The position numbers and the translations under genes were made by a program. Below are positions 25,228-34,325 of a DNA stretch of 64,000 nt, piece by piece (position 1 is the stretch's first letter; each line of letters begins with the position of its first letter). Location: assembly GCA_904381285.1 (NCBI GenBank), contig CAJFII010000010.1:1-64000 (forward strand). The letters run 5' to 3'. This DNA is from an uncultured Clostridia bacterium. GTDB lineage: Bacteria; Bacillota; Clostridia; TANB77; CAG-508. The notes under the pieces were generated by a model, which saw only the letters and a list, made by a program, of their open reading frames with translations, was not told where the DNA came from and did not search any database.

Positions 25228-26034
25228 ATGAGAGATAGAATTGATAATATCTTAGTAGAAAAAGGATATTTTGCTACAAGACAGAAAGCTAAATATGCTA
25301 TTGAAAATAAATGTATATATGTAAATAATATTTTAGTAGAAAAACCAAGTAAAATATATGAAAATGATTGTAAAATAGAAGTGAAAGAAGGAACATTACA
25401 ATTTGTTAGCAGAGGAGGATTAAAACTAGAAAAAGCAGTAAGAGTTTTTAACCTAAAATTAAAGGATAAAATATGTATAGATATTGGGGCATCTACAGGA
25501 GGTTTTACTGATTGTATGTTACAAAGCGGGGCAAAAAAGGTATATTCCATAGATGTTGGACACGACCAATTAGCAGAATCTTTAAAAAATGATGATAGAG
25601 TAGTAAATTTAGAAGGAACAAATATAAAAAATATAGATATAAATAATATGGAGAAAGTAGATTTTATTTCAATAGATGTATCATTTATATCATTAACAAA
25701 TGTTTTAGACAAAGCATATAAATTATTAAAAGAAAACGGAGAAATAGTAATATTAATAAAACCACAGTTTGAAGCGGGAAAAGAATTCATTAATAAAAAT
25801 GGCGTTGTAAAAGATAAAAAAATACATCAAAAAGTGATAGAAAAAGTAATATTGTATTCTAATAGTTTAGGTTTTAAAATAATAAAAATAGATTATTCAC
25901 CAATTAAAGGACCAGCAGGAAATATTGAATATATTGTATATATGAAGAAAGAAAATGATTCAAAAATAGATTTATTTAGTGCAAGAGAAGAAATAAAAAA
26001 TATTGTAGAAAAATCTCATAAAGAGTTAAAGTAA
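25228..26034 (+). CDS. tlyA: TlyA-family rRNA 2'-O-methyltransferase
   Basis: A 268-residue SAM-dependent methyltransferase that acts on rRNA. The N-terminal S4 RNA-binding domain (residues 4-60, RIDNILVEKGYFATRQKAKY) leads into an FtsJ-like domain. The SAM site is DIGASTGGFTDCMLQSG, DVSFISL is motif IV and IKPQFEAGK carries the catalytic lysine region. Residues 75-80 form the TlyA linker. GGAGG precedes the start. It is followed 11 bases later by recN, a pairing widespread in Firmicutes. Confidence 0.93.
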   Translation: MRDRIDNILVEKGYFATRQKAKYAIENKCIYVNNILVEKPSKIYENDCKIEVKEGTLQFVSRGGLKLEKAVRVFNLKLKDKICIDIGASTGGFTDCMLQSGAKKVYSIDVGHDQLAESLKNDDRVVNLEGTNIKNIDINNMEKVDFISIDVSFISLTNVLDKAYKLLKENGEIVILIKPQFEAGKEFINKNGVVKDKKIHQKVIEKVILYSNSLGFKIIKIDYSPIKGPAGNIEYIVYMKKENDSKIDLFSAREEIKNIVEKSHKELK

Positions 26035-26045
26035 GGAGAAAGGTT

Positions 26046-27668
26046 ATGATATCGAATTTACATATTAAAAATATTGGAATTATTGATGATATAAATGTAA
26101 ATTTTAATACAGGATTTAATGTTTTAACAGGAGAAACAGGAGCTGGTAAAACGTTAATAATAGATTCATTATCAATTATTGCAGGTGGAAGATTTTCAAA
26201 AGAAATGATAAGAAAAGGAGAAAATCATTCTTTTGTGGAATTATGTTTGTATTTACCTGAAAATGAAAATGCTATTGATGGAAATATTATTGTATCAAGA
26301 GAAATATATACAAATGGAAGAAATCTATGCAAAATTAATGGAAGATTAGTTACAGTAAATGAATTGAGAAATTTCATGAAAAATATAATTGATATACATG
26401 GACAACTTGATAACCAAACAATCTTAGAATCAAGCTCGCATATTGAATATTTAGATAATTTCTCAGGAGAAGAATTAATAAAATTAAAAGAACAATATTT
26501 AGAACAGTATACTAAATACAATGATATAAAAAATGAATTAAAAAATAATTATGGAGATGATAAAGAAAAGCAAAGAAAATTAGATTTATTAAAATATCAA
26601 GTAAATGAAATTGAAACAGCAAATTTAAAAATTGGAGAAGACAATGAATTAGAAGTAATTAGAAGCAAAATTTTAAATTCTGAAAAAATATCAGAAAATC
26701 TAAATCAAGCAGATATTCAAATTGGAGAAAATGCTATTGATGATATATCAAATGCTATAAGGGCTTTAGAAAAAATAGAAAACTTAGATGAAAAATATCA
26801 AGAAAAATTAAATAATTTAAAAAGCATATATTATGACTTACAAGAATTATCAAGAGATATTACTTCATTAAAAAATGAAGTGGAATTTAATGAAGAAGAA
26901 AGACAAGAAGTAGAAGGAAGGTTAGATTTAATATTTTCTTTGAAAAGAAAATATGGAAATAATATAGAAGAAATATTGTCTTATAATGAAGATGTAAAAG
27001 AAGAAATAGAAAAAATAGAAAACTTAGAGAATTATATTATAACGCTAAAAAATGAACAAAAAGTAATAGAAGAGAAAATGCAAGAAATATGTTCAAAAAT
27101 GAATGAGATTAGATGTAAAAAAGCTAGAATTCTGGAAAATCAGATAAATATTGAACTAAAAGATTTGGAAATGAAGAATGCAAGATTTGAAATAAAGATA
27201 GAGCATAATAAAACAGAGTTTAATGAAAATGGATTGGACAAAGTAGAATTTTTTATTAGAACTAATATAGGTGAAGATGCAAAACCTTTAATTAAAATTG
27301 CATCAGGAGGAGAAATGTCTAGAATTATGCTTGCAATAAAAAATGTACTTGCAGATGTAGATAAAGTGCCAATATTAGTGTTTGATGAAATAGATACTGG
27401 AATAAGTGGAATTGCTGCTAATAGTGTTGCAGAAAAAATGAAAAGAATAGCTGGTAAACATCAAGTATTATCAGTAACACATTTAGCTCCAATTGCAGCA
27501 AAAGGGGATTACAATTACTATATCTATAAAGAAGTAGATCAAAACCAAACAAAAACAAAAGTAAAATTATTAACAGAAGAAGAAACAATAAAAGAAATAG
27601 CGAGAATTGCAAGTGGTAATGTAACAGAAATTGCTATACAGCATGCGAAAGAATTAAGAAGCAAATAG
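26046..27668 (+). CDS. recN: DNA repair protein RecN
   Basis: An SMC-like ATPase for double-strand break repair. Of its 540 residues, the Walker A GETGAGKT is at 29-36 and the Q-loop region at DIHGQLDNQ. A coiled coil spans about 150-370 (ENLKKEY-type heptads). The signature IASGGEMSRIMLAIK and Walker B VPILVFDEIDTGISG are in the C-terminal half, with VTHLAPIAAKGDYNY as the switch. It shares the tlyA promoter. Confidence 0.95.
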   Translation: MISNLHIKNIGIIDDINVNFNTGFNVLTGETGAGKTLIIDSLSIIAGGRFSKEMIRKGENHSFVELCLYLPENENAIDGNIIVSREIYTNGRNLCKINGRLVTVNELRNFMKNIIDIHGQLDNQTILESSSHIEYLDNFSGEELIKLKEQYLEQYTKYNDIKNELKNNYGDDKEKQRKLDLLKYQVNEIETANLKIGEDNELEVIRSKILNSEKISENLNQADIQIGENAIDDISNAIRALEKIENLDEKYQEKLNNLKSIYYDLQELSRDITSLKNEVEFNEEERQEVEGRLDLIFSLKRKYGNNIEEILSYNEDVKEEIEKIENLENYIITLKNEQKVIEEKMQEICSKMNEIRCKKARILENQINIELKDLEMKNARFEIKIEHNKTEFNENGLDKVEFFIRTNIGEDAKPLIKIASGGEMSRIMLAIKNVLADVDKVPILVFDEIDTGISGIAANSVAEKMKRIAGKHQVLSVTHLAPIAAKGDYNYYIYKEVDQNQTKTKVKLLTEEETIKEIARIASGNVTEIAIQHAKELRSK

Positions 27669-27698
27669 AAAAATAAATGGAAAAAATATACAACAAAC

Positions 27699-27727
27699 TT
27701 GACATAATATTAGAAAAATATTAAAAT
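27699..27727 (+). promoter_or_regulatory. Promoter of the 27795 hydrolase gene
   Basis: -35 TTGACA (27699-27704), 17-base spacer, -10 TAAAAT (27722-27727). Confidence 0.6.
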
Positions 27728-27755
27728 AATTATGTAACAAGTTCAGTATTTTAAA

Positions 27756-27777
27756 AGAGAATGTTTTTTTATTCTCT
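27756..27777 (+). promoter_or_regulatory. Leader hairpin before the 27795 gene
   Basis: AGAGAAT and ATTCTCT enclose an eight-base T-rich loop in the 5' untranslated region, between the promoter and the ribosome site AGGAGG. A stabilising or attenuating role is possible. Confidence 0.35.
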
Positions 27778-27794
27778 AAAGAACAGGAGGAGCT

Positions 27795-28424
27795 ATGCGG
27801 AAAACACAGGCATTAATACTTATGGTGCTACTATTCAACTGTTTGCTTAACCCGGTGGTTGTAAGAGCCGAAGGGAGTGATACTCAAGACTTGCAAATAG
27901 CAATGGTAGCACCTGAAACCACACAAAACACGGATACTTATTATACCATGAATGCAGAAGAGTGGGAATGGGCTTGTAAAATAGTACTTGCAGAAGCTGG
28001 AAACCAAGATTTCATGGGAAAAGTATTAGTGCTGAATTGTTCTATTAACAATGCCAAAGAATTAGGTATAAGTCTAATAGAAGAATTCACAATGGAAGGC
28101 AGATATTCATCTGTCAAAAACGGTAATGTATATTTGATGTACACCAAGGAAGACGGTAAATATGTTGAAGAAATTGTTACTAGCAATATGATAACAGATG
28201 AAATAAAACAAGCTGTTGCAACAGCCTGTACTAAGGACTTCACAGAGGAACTTTTAAAAGAGGCTGCTGATAAGCAAGGATGCACTGATGAACAGTATTA
28301 TGTTGGCGGGGCACGTTTCTTTTATAATCCGGATGCTATTTCAAAAGAGAGAGAAGCAGAAAGAGAAGACATAACTTTGTCGTTTTCATATGGTGACCAT
28401 GTATTTTACCGTGTATGGGATTAA
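27795..28424 (+). CDS. Secreted cell-wall hydrolase-like protein (SleB/Hydrolase_2 domain)
   Basis: A 209-residue protein with a signal peptide (MRKTQ, hydrophobic 6-18, cleavage near VRAEG at 23-25) and a SleB-type hydrolase domain. The core is ACKIVLAEAGNQDFMGKVLV with the conserved glutamate, followed by ISLIEEFTMEGRYS; YYVGGARFFYNPDA closes the domain. SleB-type enzymes are lytic transglycosylases on peptidoglycan. GC content is clearly higher than in flanking recN and lysS, and codon 2 is CGG, so it appears acquired. AGGAGG precedes the start and a strong hairpin overlaps the stop codon. Confidence 0.75.
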   Translation: MRKTQALILMVLLFNCLLNPVVVRAEGSDTQDLQIAMVAPETTQNTDTYYTMNAEEWEWACKIVLAEAGNQDFMGKVLVLNCSINNAKELGISLIEEFTMEGRYSSVKNGNVYLMYTKEDGKYVEEIVTSNMITDEIKQAVATACTKDFTEELLKEAADKQGCTDEQYYVGGARFFYNPDAISKEREAEREDITLSFSYGDHVFYRVWD

Positions 28425-28448
28425 GGAGAGCGTTTTTGCTCTCCTTAA
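28421..28448 (+). terminator. Hairpin terminator overlapping the stop codon
   Basis: TTAAGGAGAGC (28421-28431) and GCTCTCCTTAA (28438-28448) form a perfect 11-bp stem around GTTTTT. The 5' arm contains the TAA stop. Confidence 0.65.
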
Positions 28449-28481
28449 ATAAATATTCATCTATTATTTACACAAATTAGG

Positions 28482-28510
28482 TTTACATTTTTAAGAATTT
28501 ACTATATAAT
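28482..28510 (+). promoter_or_regulatory. Promoter of lysS
   Basis: -35 TTTACA (28482-28487), 17-base spacer, -10 TATAAT (28505-28510). The leader is about 30 bases, too short for a T-box. Confidence 0.65.
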
Positions 28511-28545
28511 AAATGAATAAAATAATATATAAGGAGAATTGACTG

Positions 28546-30042
28546 ATGGAAAATAATAATGAAAATTTAGAAGAATTAGATATTAATCATTTAATGCAAG
28601 TAAGAAGAGAAAAATTAGCAGAATTACAAAAAGATGGAAAAGACCCATTTGAAGTAACTAAATTTAATAGAACAAATACGGCAGGAGAAATAAAAGCAGA
28701 TTATGATAAGTTTGAACAAAAAGATGTAACTGTTGCAGGTAGAATTATAGCAAAAAGAATAATGGGAAAAGCATCATTTTGTACAATACAAGATTGTGAT
28801 GAAAAAATTCAAAGTTATGTAAGTATAAATGATTTAGGAGAAGAAAACTATAAAGCATTTAAAACATGGGATATAGGAGATATTATAGGAATAACAGGTT
28901 TTGTGTTTAAAACAAGAACAGAGGAAATTTCTGTTCATGCAAAAGAAGTAAAATTACTTTCAAAGTCTCTAAGACCATTACCAGAAAAATTCCATGGATT
29001 AAAAGATCCTGATTTAAGATATAGACAAAGGTATACAGATTTAATTGTTAATCCAGAAGTAAAAAAAGTATTTGAATTAAGAAGTAAAATTATAAGTAAT
29101 GTAAGAAAAATTTTAGATGAAAAAGGATATTTAGAAGTAGAAACACCAATACTAAATACAATATCAGGAGGAGCAACAGCGAGACCTTTTATAACACATC
29201 ATAATTCTCTAGATATAAACATGTATTTAAGAATTGCACTTGAATTAAATCTAAAAAGATTAATTGTAGGTGGATTTGATAAAGTATATGAATTAGGAAG
29301 AGTATTTAGAAATGAAGGAATGGATATTAGACACAATCCAGAATTTACAATGCTTGAACTATATGCTTCATATCAAGATTATAATGACATGATGGATATT
29401 ACAGAAGAAATTTTCTCAAAAACTGCACAAGAAGTTTTAGGCACTACTAAAATTACTTATCAAGGACAAAATATTGATTTAACACCTGGTTGGAAAAGAA
29501 TTACAATGATTGATGCAATAAAAGAAGTAACAGGAATTGATTTTAATGAAATAGAAACAGATGAAGAAGCTGTAAAATTAGCAAAAGAAAGAAATATAGA
29601 AATTCCTGACAAAACAAAAGAAACAAGAGGAGATGTAATAAGCTTATTCTTCGATGAATATGTTGAAGAAACATTAATTCAACCAACATTTGTATATGAT
29701 TATCCTGTTGAAATTTCACCACTTGCAAAAAAATGTCCAAACGATAAGAGACTAACACAAAGATTTGAAGTATTTATTGGTGGAAGAGAATATGGAAATG
29801 CGTTTTCAGAATTAAATGATCCAATAGACCAATATGAAAGATTTAAAAAACAAGTAGAGGCAAGAAATGCAGGCGATGAAGAAGCTGGAATGATGGATGA
29901 AGATTATATTCAAGCTCTAGAAATTGGTTTACCTCCAACAGGTGGATTAGGAATTGGAATTGATAGGTTTATAATGTTATTAACAGATTCTGCATCAATA
30001 AGAGATGTATTACTATTTCCTACAATGAAACCTTTAAATTAG
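28546..30042 (+). CDS. lysS: Lysyl-tRNA synthetase, class II
   Basis: Charges tRNA-Lys in the cytosol. The 498-residue protein has the N-terminal OB-fold anticodon domain (about 60-150; [19 protein letters not shown]) and the class II core: motif 1 around [19 protein letters not shown], motif 2 with [20 protein letters not shown] and motif 3 with [37 protein letters not shown] is a LysRS signature. AAGGAG precedes the start. Confidence 0.96.
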   Translation: MENNNENLEELDINHLMQVRREKLAELQKDGKDPFEVTKFNRTNTAGEIKADYDKFEQKDVTVAGRIIAKRIMGKASFCTIQDCDEKIQSYVSINDLGEENYKAFKTWDIGDIIGITGFVFKTRTEEISVHAKEVKLLSKSLRPLPEKFHGLKDPDLRYRQRYTDLIVNPEVKKVFELRSKIISNVRKILDEKGYLEVETPILNTISGGATARPFITHHNSLDINMYLRIALELNLKRLIVGGFDKVYELGRVFRNEGMDIRHNPEFTMLELYASYQDYNDMMDITEEIFSKTAQEVLGTTKITYQGQNIDLTPGWKRITMIDAIKEVTGIDFNEIETDEEAVKLAKERNIEIPDKTKETRGDVISLFFDEYVEETLIQPTFVYDYPVEISPLAKKCPNDKRLTQRFEVFIGGREYGNAFSELNDPIDQYERFKKQVEARNAGDEEAGMMDEDYIQALEIGLPPTGGLGIGIDRFIMLLTDSASIRDVLLFPTMKPLN

Positions 30043-30085
30043 AAGAAAATTTATTTATCCCAAAATTACTAAAAAGGAGAAATCT

Positions 30086-30820
30086 ATGTATAATTTTTCA
30101 TTTGATAAAAGAGTTTTATATGTTATATTGGCAATTATGGTAGTATTATCTATTGCTGGTATGACACGAAGTTATATATTTAGTTTATTATTAACATTAC
30201 CAGGTGTTATAATAGCGATTACATTTCACGAATTTGCACATGCATTTGCAGCTTATAAACTTGGTGATGATACGCCAAAAATGCAGGGAAGATTAAATTT
30301 AAATCCGCTAAGTCATTTAGATCCTATTGGTTTTGTATTATTGATATTTGCTCATATTGGATGGGGTAAACCAGTACAAATAAACCCTAGGAATTTTGAT
30401 AGAAAAATTTCTATGTCAGCAGGAGAAGCGATAGTATCTGTTGCAGGACCAGCTATGAATTTTATACTAGCAATAGTATTTACAGTAATATATTTCTTAA
30501 TAATAAAATTTGCTCCAGCATTTGTATTAACACAAACAGGTATAATAGTTATAGGAATGGTGCAAGCTACAATAGTTGTAAACATAGGATTAGGAGTGTT
30601 TAATTTAATACCACTTCCTCCACTAGATGGAAGCAAAATATTTAGAAATTTTATGTCATATAATGTTAAGGCTTGGTTAGATAAATATGAAAATGTATTT
30701 TATATAATATTTCTTATTCTATGGATTACAGGACTTGCAGGAACAATCATATCACCTATAATAGAATTAATTGCTGAGGGATTAATCAACTTAATTGGAT
30801 TGCTATTTGGAATAGTTTAA
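30086..30820 (+). CDS. Site-2 protease family (M50) intramembrane metalloprotease
   Basis: A 244-residue membrane protein with five to six helices. The zinc motif HEFAH is at residues 48-52 inside a helix (ITFHEFAHAFAA) and the third ligand region is LIPLPPLDGSK in a later helix, both characteristic of S2P/SpoIVFB-like proteases without a PDZ domain. This short form (YwhC/Rv-type) is widespread, and its substrate is generally unknown. The start follows AAAAAGGAGAAATCT. A second, PDZ-containing S2P (rseP) is at 47365. Confidence 0.88.
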   Translation: MYNFSFDKRVLYVILAIMVVLSIAGMTRSYIFSLLLTLPGVIIAITFHEFAHAFAAYKLGDDTPKMQGRLNLNPLSHLDPIGFVLLIFAHIGWGKPVQINPRNFDRKISMSAGEAIVSVAGPAMNFILAIVFTVIYFLIIKFAPAFVLTQTGIIVIGMVQATIVVNIGLGVFNLIPLPPLDGSKIFRNFMSYNVKAWLDKYENVFYIIFLILWITGLAGTIISPIIELIAEGLINLIGLLFGIV

Positions 30821-30851
30821 TTAGAATGGTTTTGTTAGAATAGTTTAATTA
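30810..30851 (+). repeat. Two-copy 14-bp direct repeat
   Basis: GAATAGTTTAATTA occurs at 30810-30823 and 30838-30851, the first copy including the stop codon of the M50 protease gene. It probably arose by local duplication. Confidence 0.5.
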
Positions 30852-30896
30852 AAAAATAATATTATAAATAGTTTATAAAAGTTAGGACAAACAAAA

Positions 30897-31892
30897 ATGG
30901 AAAAAGATATTATAACACTAGGAATTGAAACAAGTTGTGATGAGACTTCTGTATCAGTAGTAAAAAATGGTAGAGAAGTTCTTTCTAATGTAATTAACTC
31001 ACAAATTGATATACATAAACAATTTGGTGGAGTTGTTCCAGAAATAGCGTCAAGAAATCATATAGAAGCAATTTCATCTGTAACAAAAGAAGCTTTAAAA
31101 CAAGCAAATATTACATTTCAAGATATAAATGTAGTAGCTTGTACATATGGACCAGGGCTAGTAGGTGCACTTCTTGTAGGAGTTGCATATGCTAAAGCAT
31201 TAAGTTATGCTATTGGTAAACCACTTGTAGGAGTAAATCATATACAAGGTCATATTGCGGCAAATTATATTACATATAAAGAGTTAGAACCACCATTTTT
31301 ATGTTTGATTATTTCTGGCGGACATACACATTTAGTGCATATAAAAGATTATACAGAATTTGAAATATTAGGAAAAACTCGTGATGATGCAGTAGGAGAA
31401 GCGTTTGATAAAGTAGCAAGAGTAATTGGTCTTGAATATCCAGGGGGACCAAAGATTGATAAACTTGCAAAAGAGGGAGAACCTTGTATTGAATTACCAC
31501 ATACATATTTTGATAATCTGGACTTTAGTTTTAGTGGAATAAAAACTTCTATATTAAATTTATATCATAAAAATCCAGATATAAATAAAGCCAACTTGTG
31601 TGCTAGTTTTGAAAAAACAGTTACAGATATGTTAGTTAATAACACAAGAAAAGCGATTAAAAACTTAAAATTAGACAAAGTAGCATTGGCGGGTGGAGTA
31701 TCAGCAAACACATATATAAGGGAAAAATTTAAAGAACTAGGAATGGAAGCAAATATTAAAGTATATTATCCAGATACAATATTATGTACTGATAATGCAG
31801 CAATGATAGCCTCTGCGGGGTATTATAATTATATAAAAGGTAATGTATCAGACTTAACATTAAATGCAATTGCAAATTTAAAATTAAATTAG
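30897..31892 (+). CDS. tsaD: tRNA N6-adenosine threonylcarbamoyltransferase TsaD
   Basis: The catalytic subunit for t6A37 formation in tRNAs reading ANN codons. The 331-residue ASKHA-fold protein has [14 protein letters not shown] at the N-terminus, the metal-binding histidines in [39 protein letters not shown], and [13 protein letters not shown]. Length and motifs are standard. The ribosome site is weak (GTTAGGAC). tsaB, tsaC and tsaE are not in the window. Confidence 0.95.
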   Translation: MEKDIITLGIETSCDETSVSVVKNGREVLSNVINSQIDIHKQFGGVVPEIASRNHIEAISSVTKEALKQANITFQDINVVACTYGPGLVGALLVGVAYAKALSYAIGKPLVGVNHIQGHIAANYITYKELEPPFLCLIISGGHTHLVHIKDYTEFEILGKTRDDAVGEAFDKVARVIGLEYPGGPKIDKLAKEGEPCIELPHTYFDNLDFSFSGIKTSILNLYHKNPDINKANLCASFEKTVTDMLVNNTRKAIKNLKLDKVALAGGVSANTYIREKFKELGMEANIKVYYPDTILCTDNAAMIASAGYYNYIKGNVSDLTLNAIANLKLN

Positions 31893-31905
31893 GAGGTATA
31901 AAAAT

Positions 31906-32613
31906 TTGTCTATTTTTGTAATAGCTGACTTGCATTTATCATTTAAAAATCCAAAGCCAATGAATATATTTGGAGATAACTGGGAAAATCATGAGCAAAA
32001 AATTAAAGAAGATTGGACTAAAAAAGTTACAGATAAAGACTTAGTAGTTTTGCCAGGTGATTTTTCTTGGGCAATGAATATAGAAGATACATACTTAGAT
32101 TTTAAATATTTAAATGAATTGCCAGGAAAAAAGTTATTATTAAAAGGAAATCATGATTATTGGTGGACTACTCTAAAAAAGATGAGAGCATATTTAGAAG
32201 AAAATAATTTTAACACAATTGATTTTATATATAATAATAGCTATTGTTATGAAAATTATATTATTACAGGGACAAGAGGTTGGAGCTTAAATGATTTAGA
32301 AGGAAATGGTAAAATATTAAATAGAGAATTAGGAAGATTGGAATTATCGTTACAAGAAGGAATTACAAAGTTTGGTACAGATAAGGAAATTCTAGTATTT
32401 ATGCATTATCCTCCAATTACAAATTCTGCAATCTTGAATAACTTAGAGCTAAAATTTGTAAATGTAATGAAAAAGTATAATGTAAAAAGATGCATGTATG
32501 GTCATTTACATTCAAGATCACACAAAGATGCAATAGAAGGTATTGTTGATGGAATACAATTTAATTTAGTAAGTGGAGATTATTTAGATTTTAAATTAAT
32601 GAAAATAGAATAA
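31906..32613 (+). CDS. Calcineurin-like metallophosphoesterase
   Basis: A 235-residue dinuclear metal phosphoesterase. The metal motifs run in order: ADLHL, LPGDFSW, LKGNHDYWW, MHYPPI and YGHLHSRSH. GDFSWAMNIEDTYLDFKYL is typical of a Firmicutes subgroup of unknown substrate. It starts at TTG 31906 after AGGAGG, 14 bases after tsaD, and ends at a strong terminator. Confidence 0.85.
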   Translation: MSIFVIADLHLSFKNPKPMNIFGDNWENHEQKIKEDWTKKVTDKDLVVLPGDFSWAMNIEDTYLDFKYLNELPGKKLLLKGNHDYWWTTLKKMRAYLEENNFNTIDFIYNNSYCYENYIITGTRGWSLNDLEGNGKILNRELGRLELSLQEGITKFGTDKEILVFMHYPPITNSAILNNLELKFVNVMKKYNVKRCMYGHLHSRSHKDAIEGIVDGIQFNLVSGDYLDFKLMKIE

Positions 32614-32650
32614 AAATACATCAAACATTAATTTGTTTGATGTATTTTTA
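32611..32650. terminator. Bidirectional terminator
   Basis: TAAAAATACATCAAAC (32611-32626) and its exact complement (32635-32650) form a 16-bp stem with an eight-base loop; A and T runs at its ends serve both convergent genes. Confidence 0.75.
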
Positions 32651-32662
32651 TTCTATTATTAC

Positions 32663-33574
32663 TTATTTAGTCTTTTTTTCATTATCAGTGAAAATTTCCT
32701 TTGCAGCACCTAAACTACTTAACATAGATGTAGCTTCGAATGGAATAAATACTTTGTTTGCTTCACCATCAGCTACTTTTTCTAATGTTTCTAAAGATTT
32801 TAATTGAACTAATTTCTCATCAGGATCAGATTTTTTAATTGCTGAGTAAATCATTTCAACTTCTTTAGCTTTAGCTTGAGCTACTTGCTTAATAGCTTCT
32901 GCTTCACCGGCTGCTCTTCTTATTTTAGCTTCTCTATCAGCTTCTGCTTGTAAGATAGCTGCTTCTTTTTGACCTTCGGCGATAGTTATAGCAGATTGTC
33001 TTTCACCTTCTGCTTGAAGAATTAATGCTCTTTTATTTCTTTCTGCATTCATTTGTTTTTCCATCGCATCACGAATGTCTGCTGGTGGAGTAATATCTTT
33101 AATTTCAACTCTATCTATTTTACATCCCCATTGATCAGTTGCTTCATCTAGTATAACTCTTAATTGATCATTAATAGCATCTCTTGAACTAAATGTTGAA
33201 TCTAAGTCCATTTTACCAACAATATCACGGATTGTTGTAATTGCTAAATATTCAATACCTTTCTTTAAAGATTGAATTTCGTATACTGCTTTTGCAGGAT
33301 CTGTAATTTTATAGAATACAACTGTGTCAATTGTAATTGTAACATTATCTTTTGTAATAACTCCTTGAGGTGGAATATCCATTGTTTGTTGTTTTAAACT
33401 TACTACACTTCTTACGTGATCAATAAATGGAACTATAATTGTAAGACCAGCATCAGCTATTTTATGGTATTTACCAAGTCTTTCAATTATATAAACCTCA
33501 GCTTGTTTAACAATCTTAATTGATTTAAATGCTATTATTAATATAATAACAAGTAAAATAATTAAAAATAACAT
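32663..33574 (-). CDS. SPFH/Band 7 domain protein (stomatin/paraslipin-like)
   Basis: A 303-residue membrane scaffold protein. An N-terminal membrane anchor (residues 2-18) precedes the SPFH domain, with AEVYIIERLGKYHKIADAG, LKQQTMDIPPQGVITKDNV and DSTFSSRDAINDQLRVILDE. A coiled-coil tail rich in Ala/Glu (AEGERQSAITIAEGQKEAA) supports oligomerisation. An NfeD protein is encoded immediately upstream, the usual partner, so the two probably form a membrane microdomain complex. AAGGAGG precedes the start. Confidence 0.9.
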   Translation of the reverse strand: MLFLIILLVIILIIAFKSIKIVKQAEVYIIERLGKYHKIADAGLTIIVPFIDHVRSVVSLKQQTMDIPPQGVITKDNVTITIDTVVFYKITDPAKAVYEIQSLKKGIEYLAITTIRDIVGKMDLDSTFSSRDAINDQLRVILDEATDQWGCKIDRVEIKDITPPADIRDAMEKQMNAERNKRALILQAEGERQSAITIAEGQKEAAILQAEADREAKIRRAAGEAEAIKQVAQAKAKEVEMIYSAIKKSDPDEKLVQLKSLETLEKVADGEANKVFIPFEATSMLSSLGAAKEIFTDNEKKTK

Positions 33575-33625
33575 AATTTTTCCTCCTTAAAATTTAATAA
33601 TATATAATTTGAAATATTAATATCA

Positions 33626-34072
33626 TTATTTAGTTACTTCTACGACAGCTGGTTTTACAACAGCTTTTACACCATCTAGATCAACAATCGCAACTTCTGT
33701 ACCTTCTGGAATAATGTCATCATTATCAACTTCTGTTTTTGCACTCCATATTTCACTTTCAACTTTTATTTGACCAATACCTTTTTTGGGATTAATTTCT
33801 CTTGTTACAATTCCTGTCTTTCCAATAATTGAATAAGCATTAGTTTGAATTTTGTCTTTATTAGTTATTTTCTTGACAAAAGGTTTGGTTAAAAATAATA
33901 AGATAGTAGAGCTTATAATAAATACTGTAGTTTGAATAATAATATTATCTGTAATTAAACTTGTAATTAATGCAAATAATGCACCAATTCCAAACCAAAA
34001 TACTAAAAATCCTACTGTAGCCATTTCAATTACAAAACATATGCCAGATACAATTAACCAAAACTGCCACAT
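33626..34072 (-). CDS. NfeD-family membrane protein
   Basis: A 148-residue protein with three or four helices in the first 75 residues (FWLIVSGICFVIEMATVGF, then FWFGIGALFALITSLITD) and a C-terminal OB-fold domain (about 85-148; IGKTGIVTREINPKKGIGQI and ALIVDLDGVKAVVKPA-like strands). This is the short NfeD form lacking the ClpP-like protease domain. It is the promoter-proximal gene of a two-gene operon with the SPFH protein. Confidence 0.9.
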   Translation of the reverse strand: MWQFWLIVSGICFVIEMATVGFLVFWFGIGALFALITSLITDNIIIQTTVFIISSTILLFLTKPFVKKITNKDKIQTNAYSIIGKTGIVTREINPKKGIGQIKVESEIWSAKTEVDNDDIIPEGTEVAIVDLDGVKAVVKPAVVEVTK

Positions 34073-34325
34073 AAAAAATCACTCCTATCTAAATACAATT
34101 ATATTATAACATAGATGATAAAAAAAATAAAGTATATACTTACAATATCCTATGATTAGAGTAAAATGCAAATATGTAATAATAATTTTTATGAAAAATT
34201 ATATAAAAAATATTCACGAAAAAAATAATTTATGATATATTATTATAAAATTGGACAAGTTATTTCAAAATTTTATTTCAATAAAAAAGTCTGATTACTT
34301 ATATATAAGAATTAGGAGAATGAAA

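Noticed and set aside
25110..25790. Minus-strand open frame of 226 codons opposite tlyA
   Set aside because: It is the complement of the tlyA reading frame, and the tlyA motifs are clear on the plus strand.
28449..28545. T-box riboswitch before lysS
   Set aside because: The leader after the promoter is only about 30 bases and has no T-box sequence.
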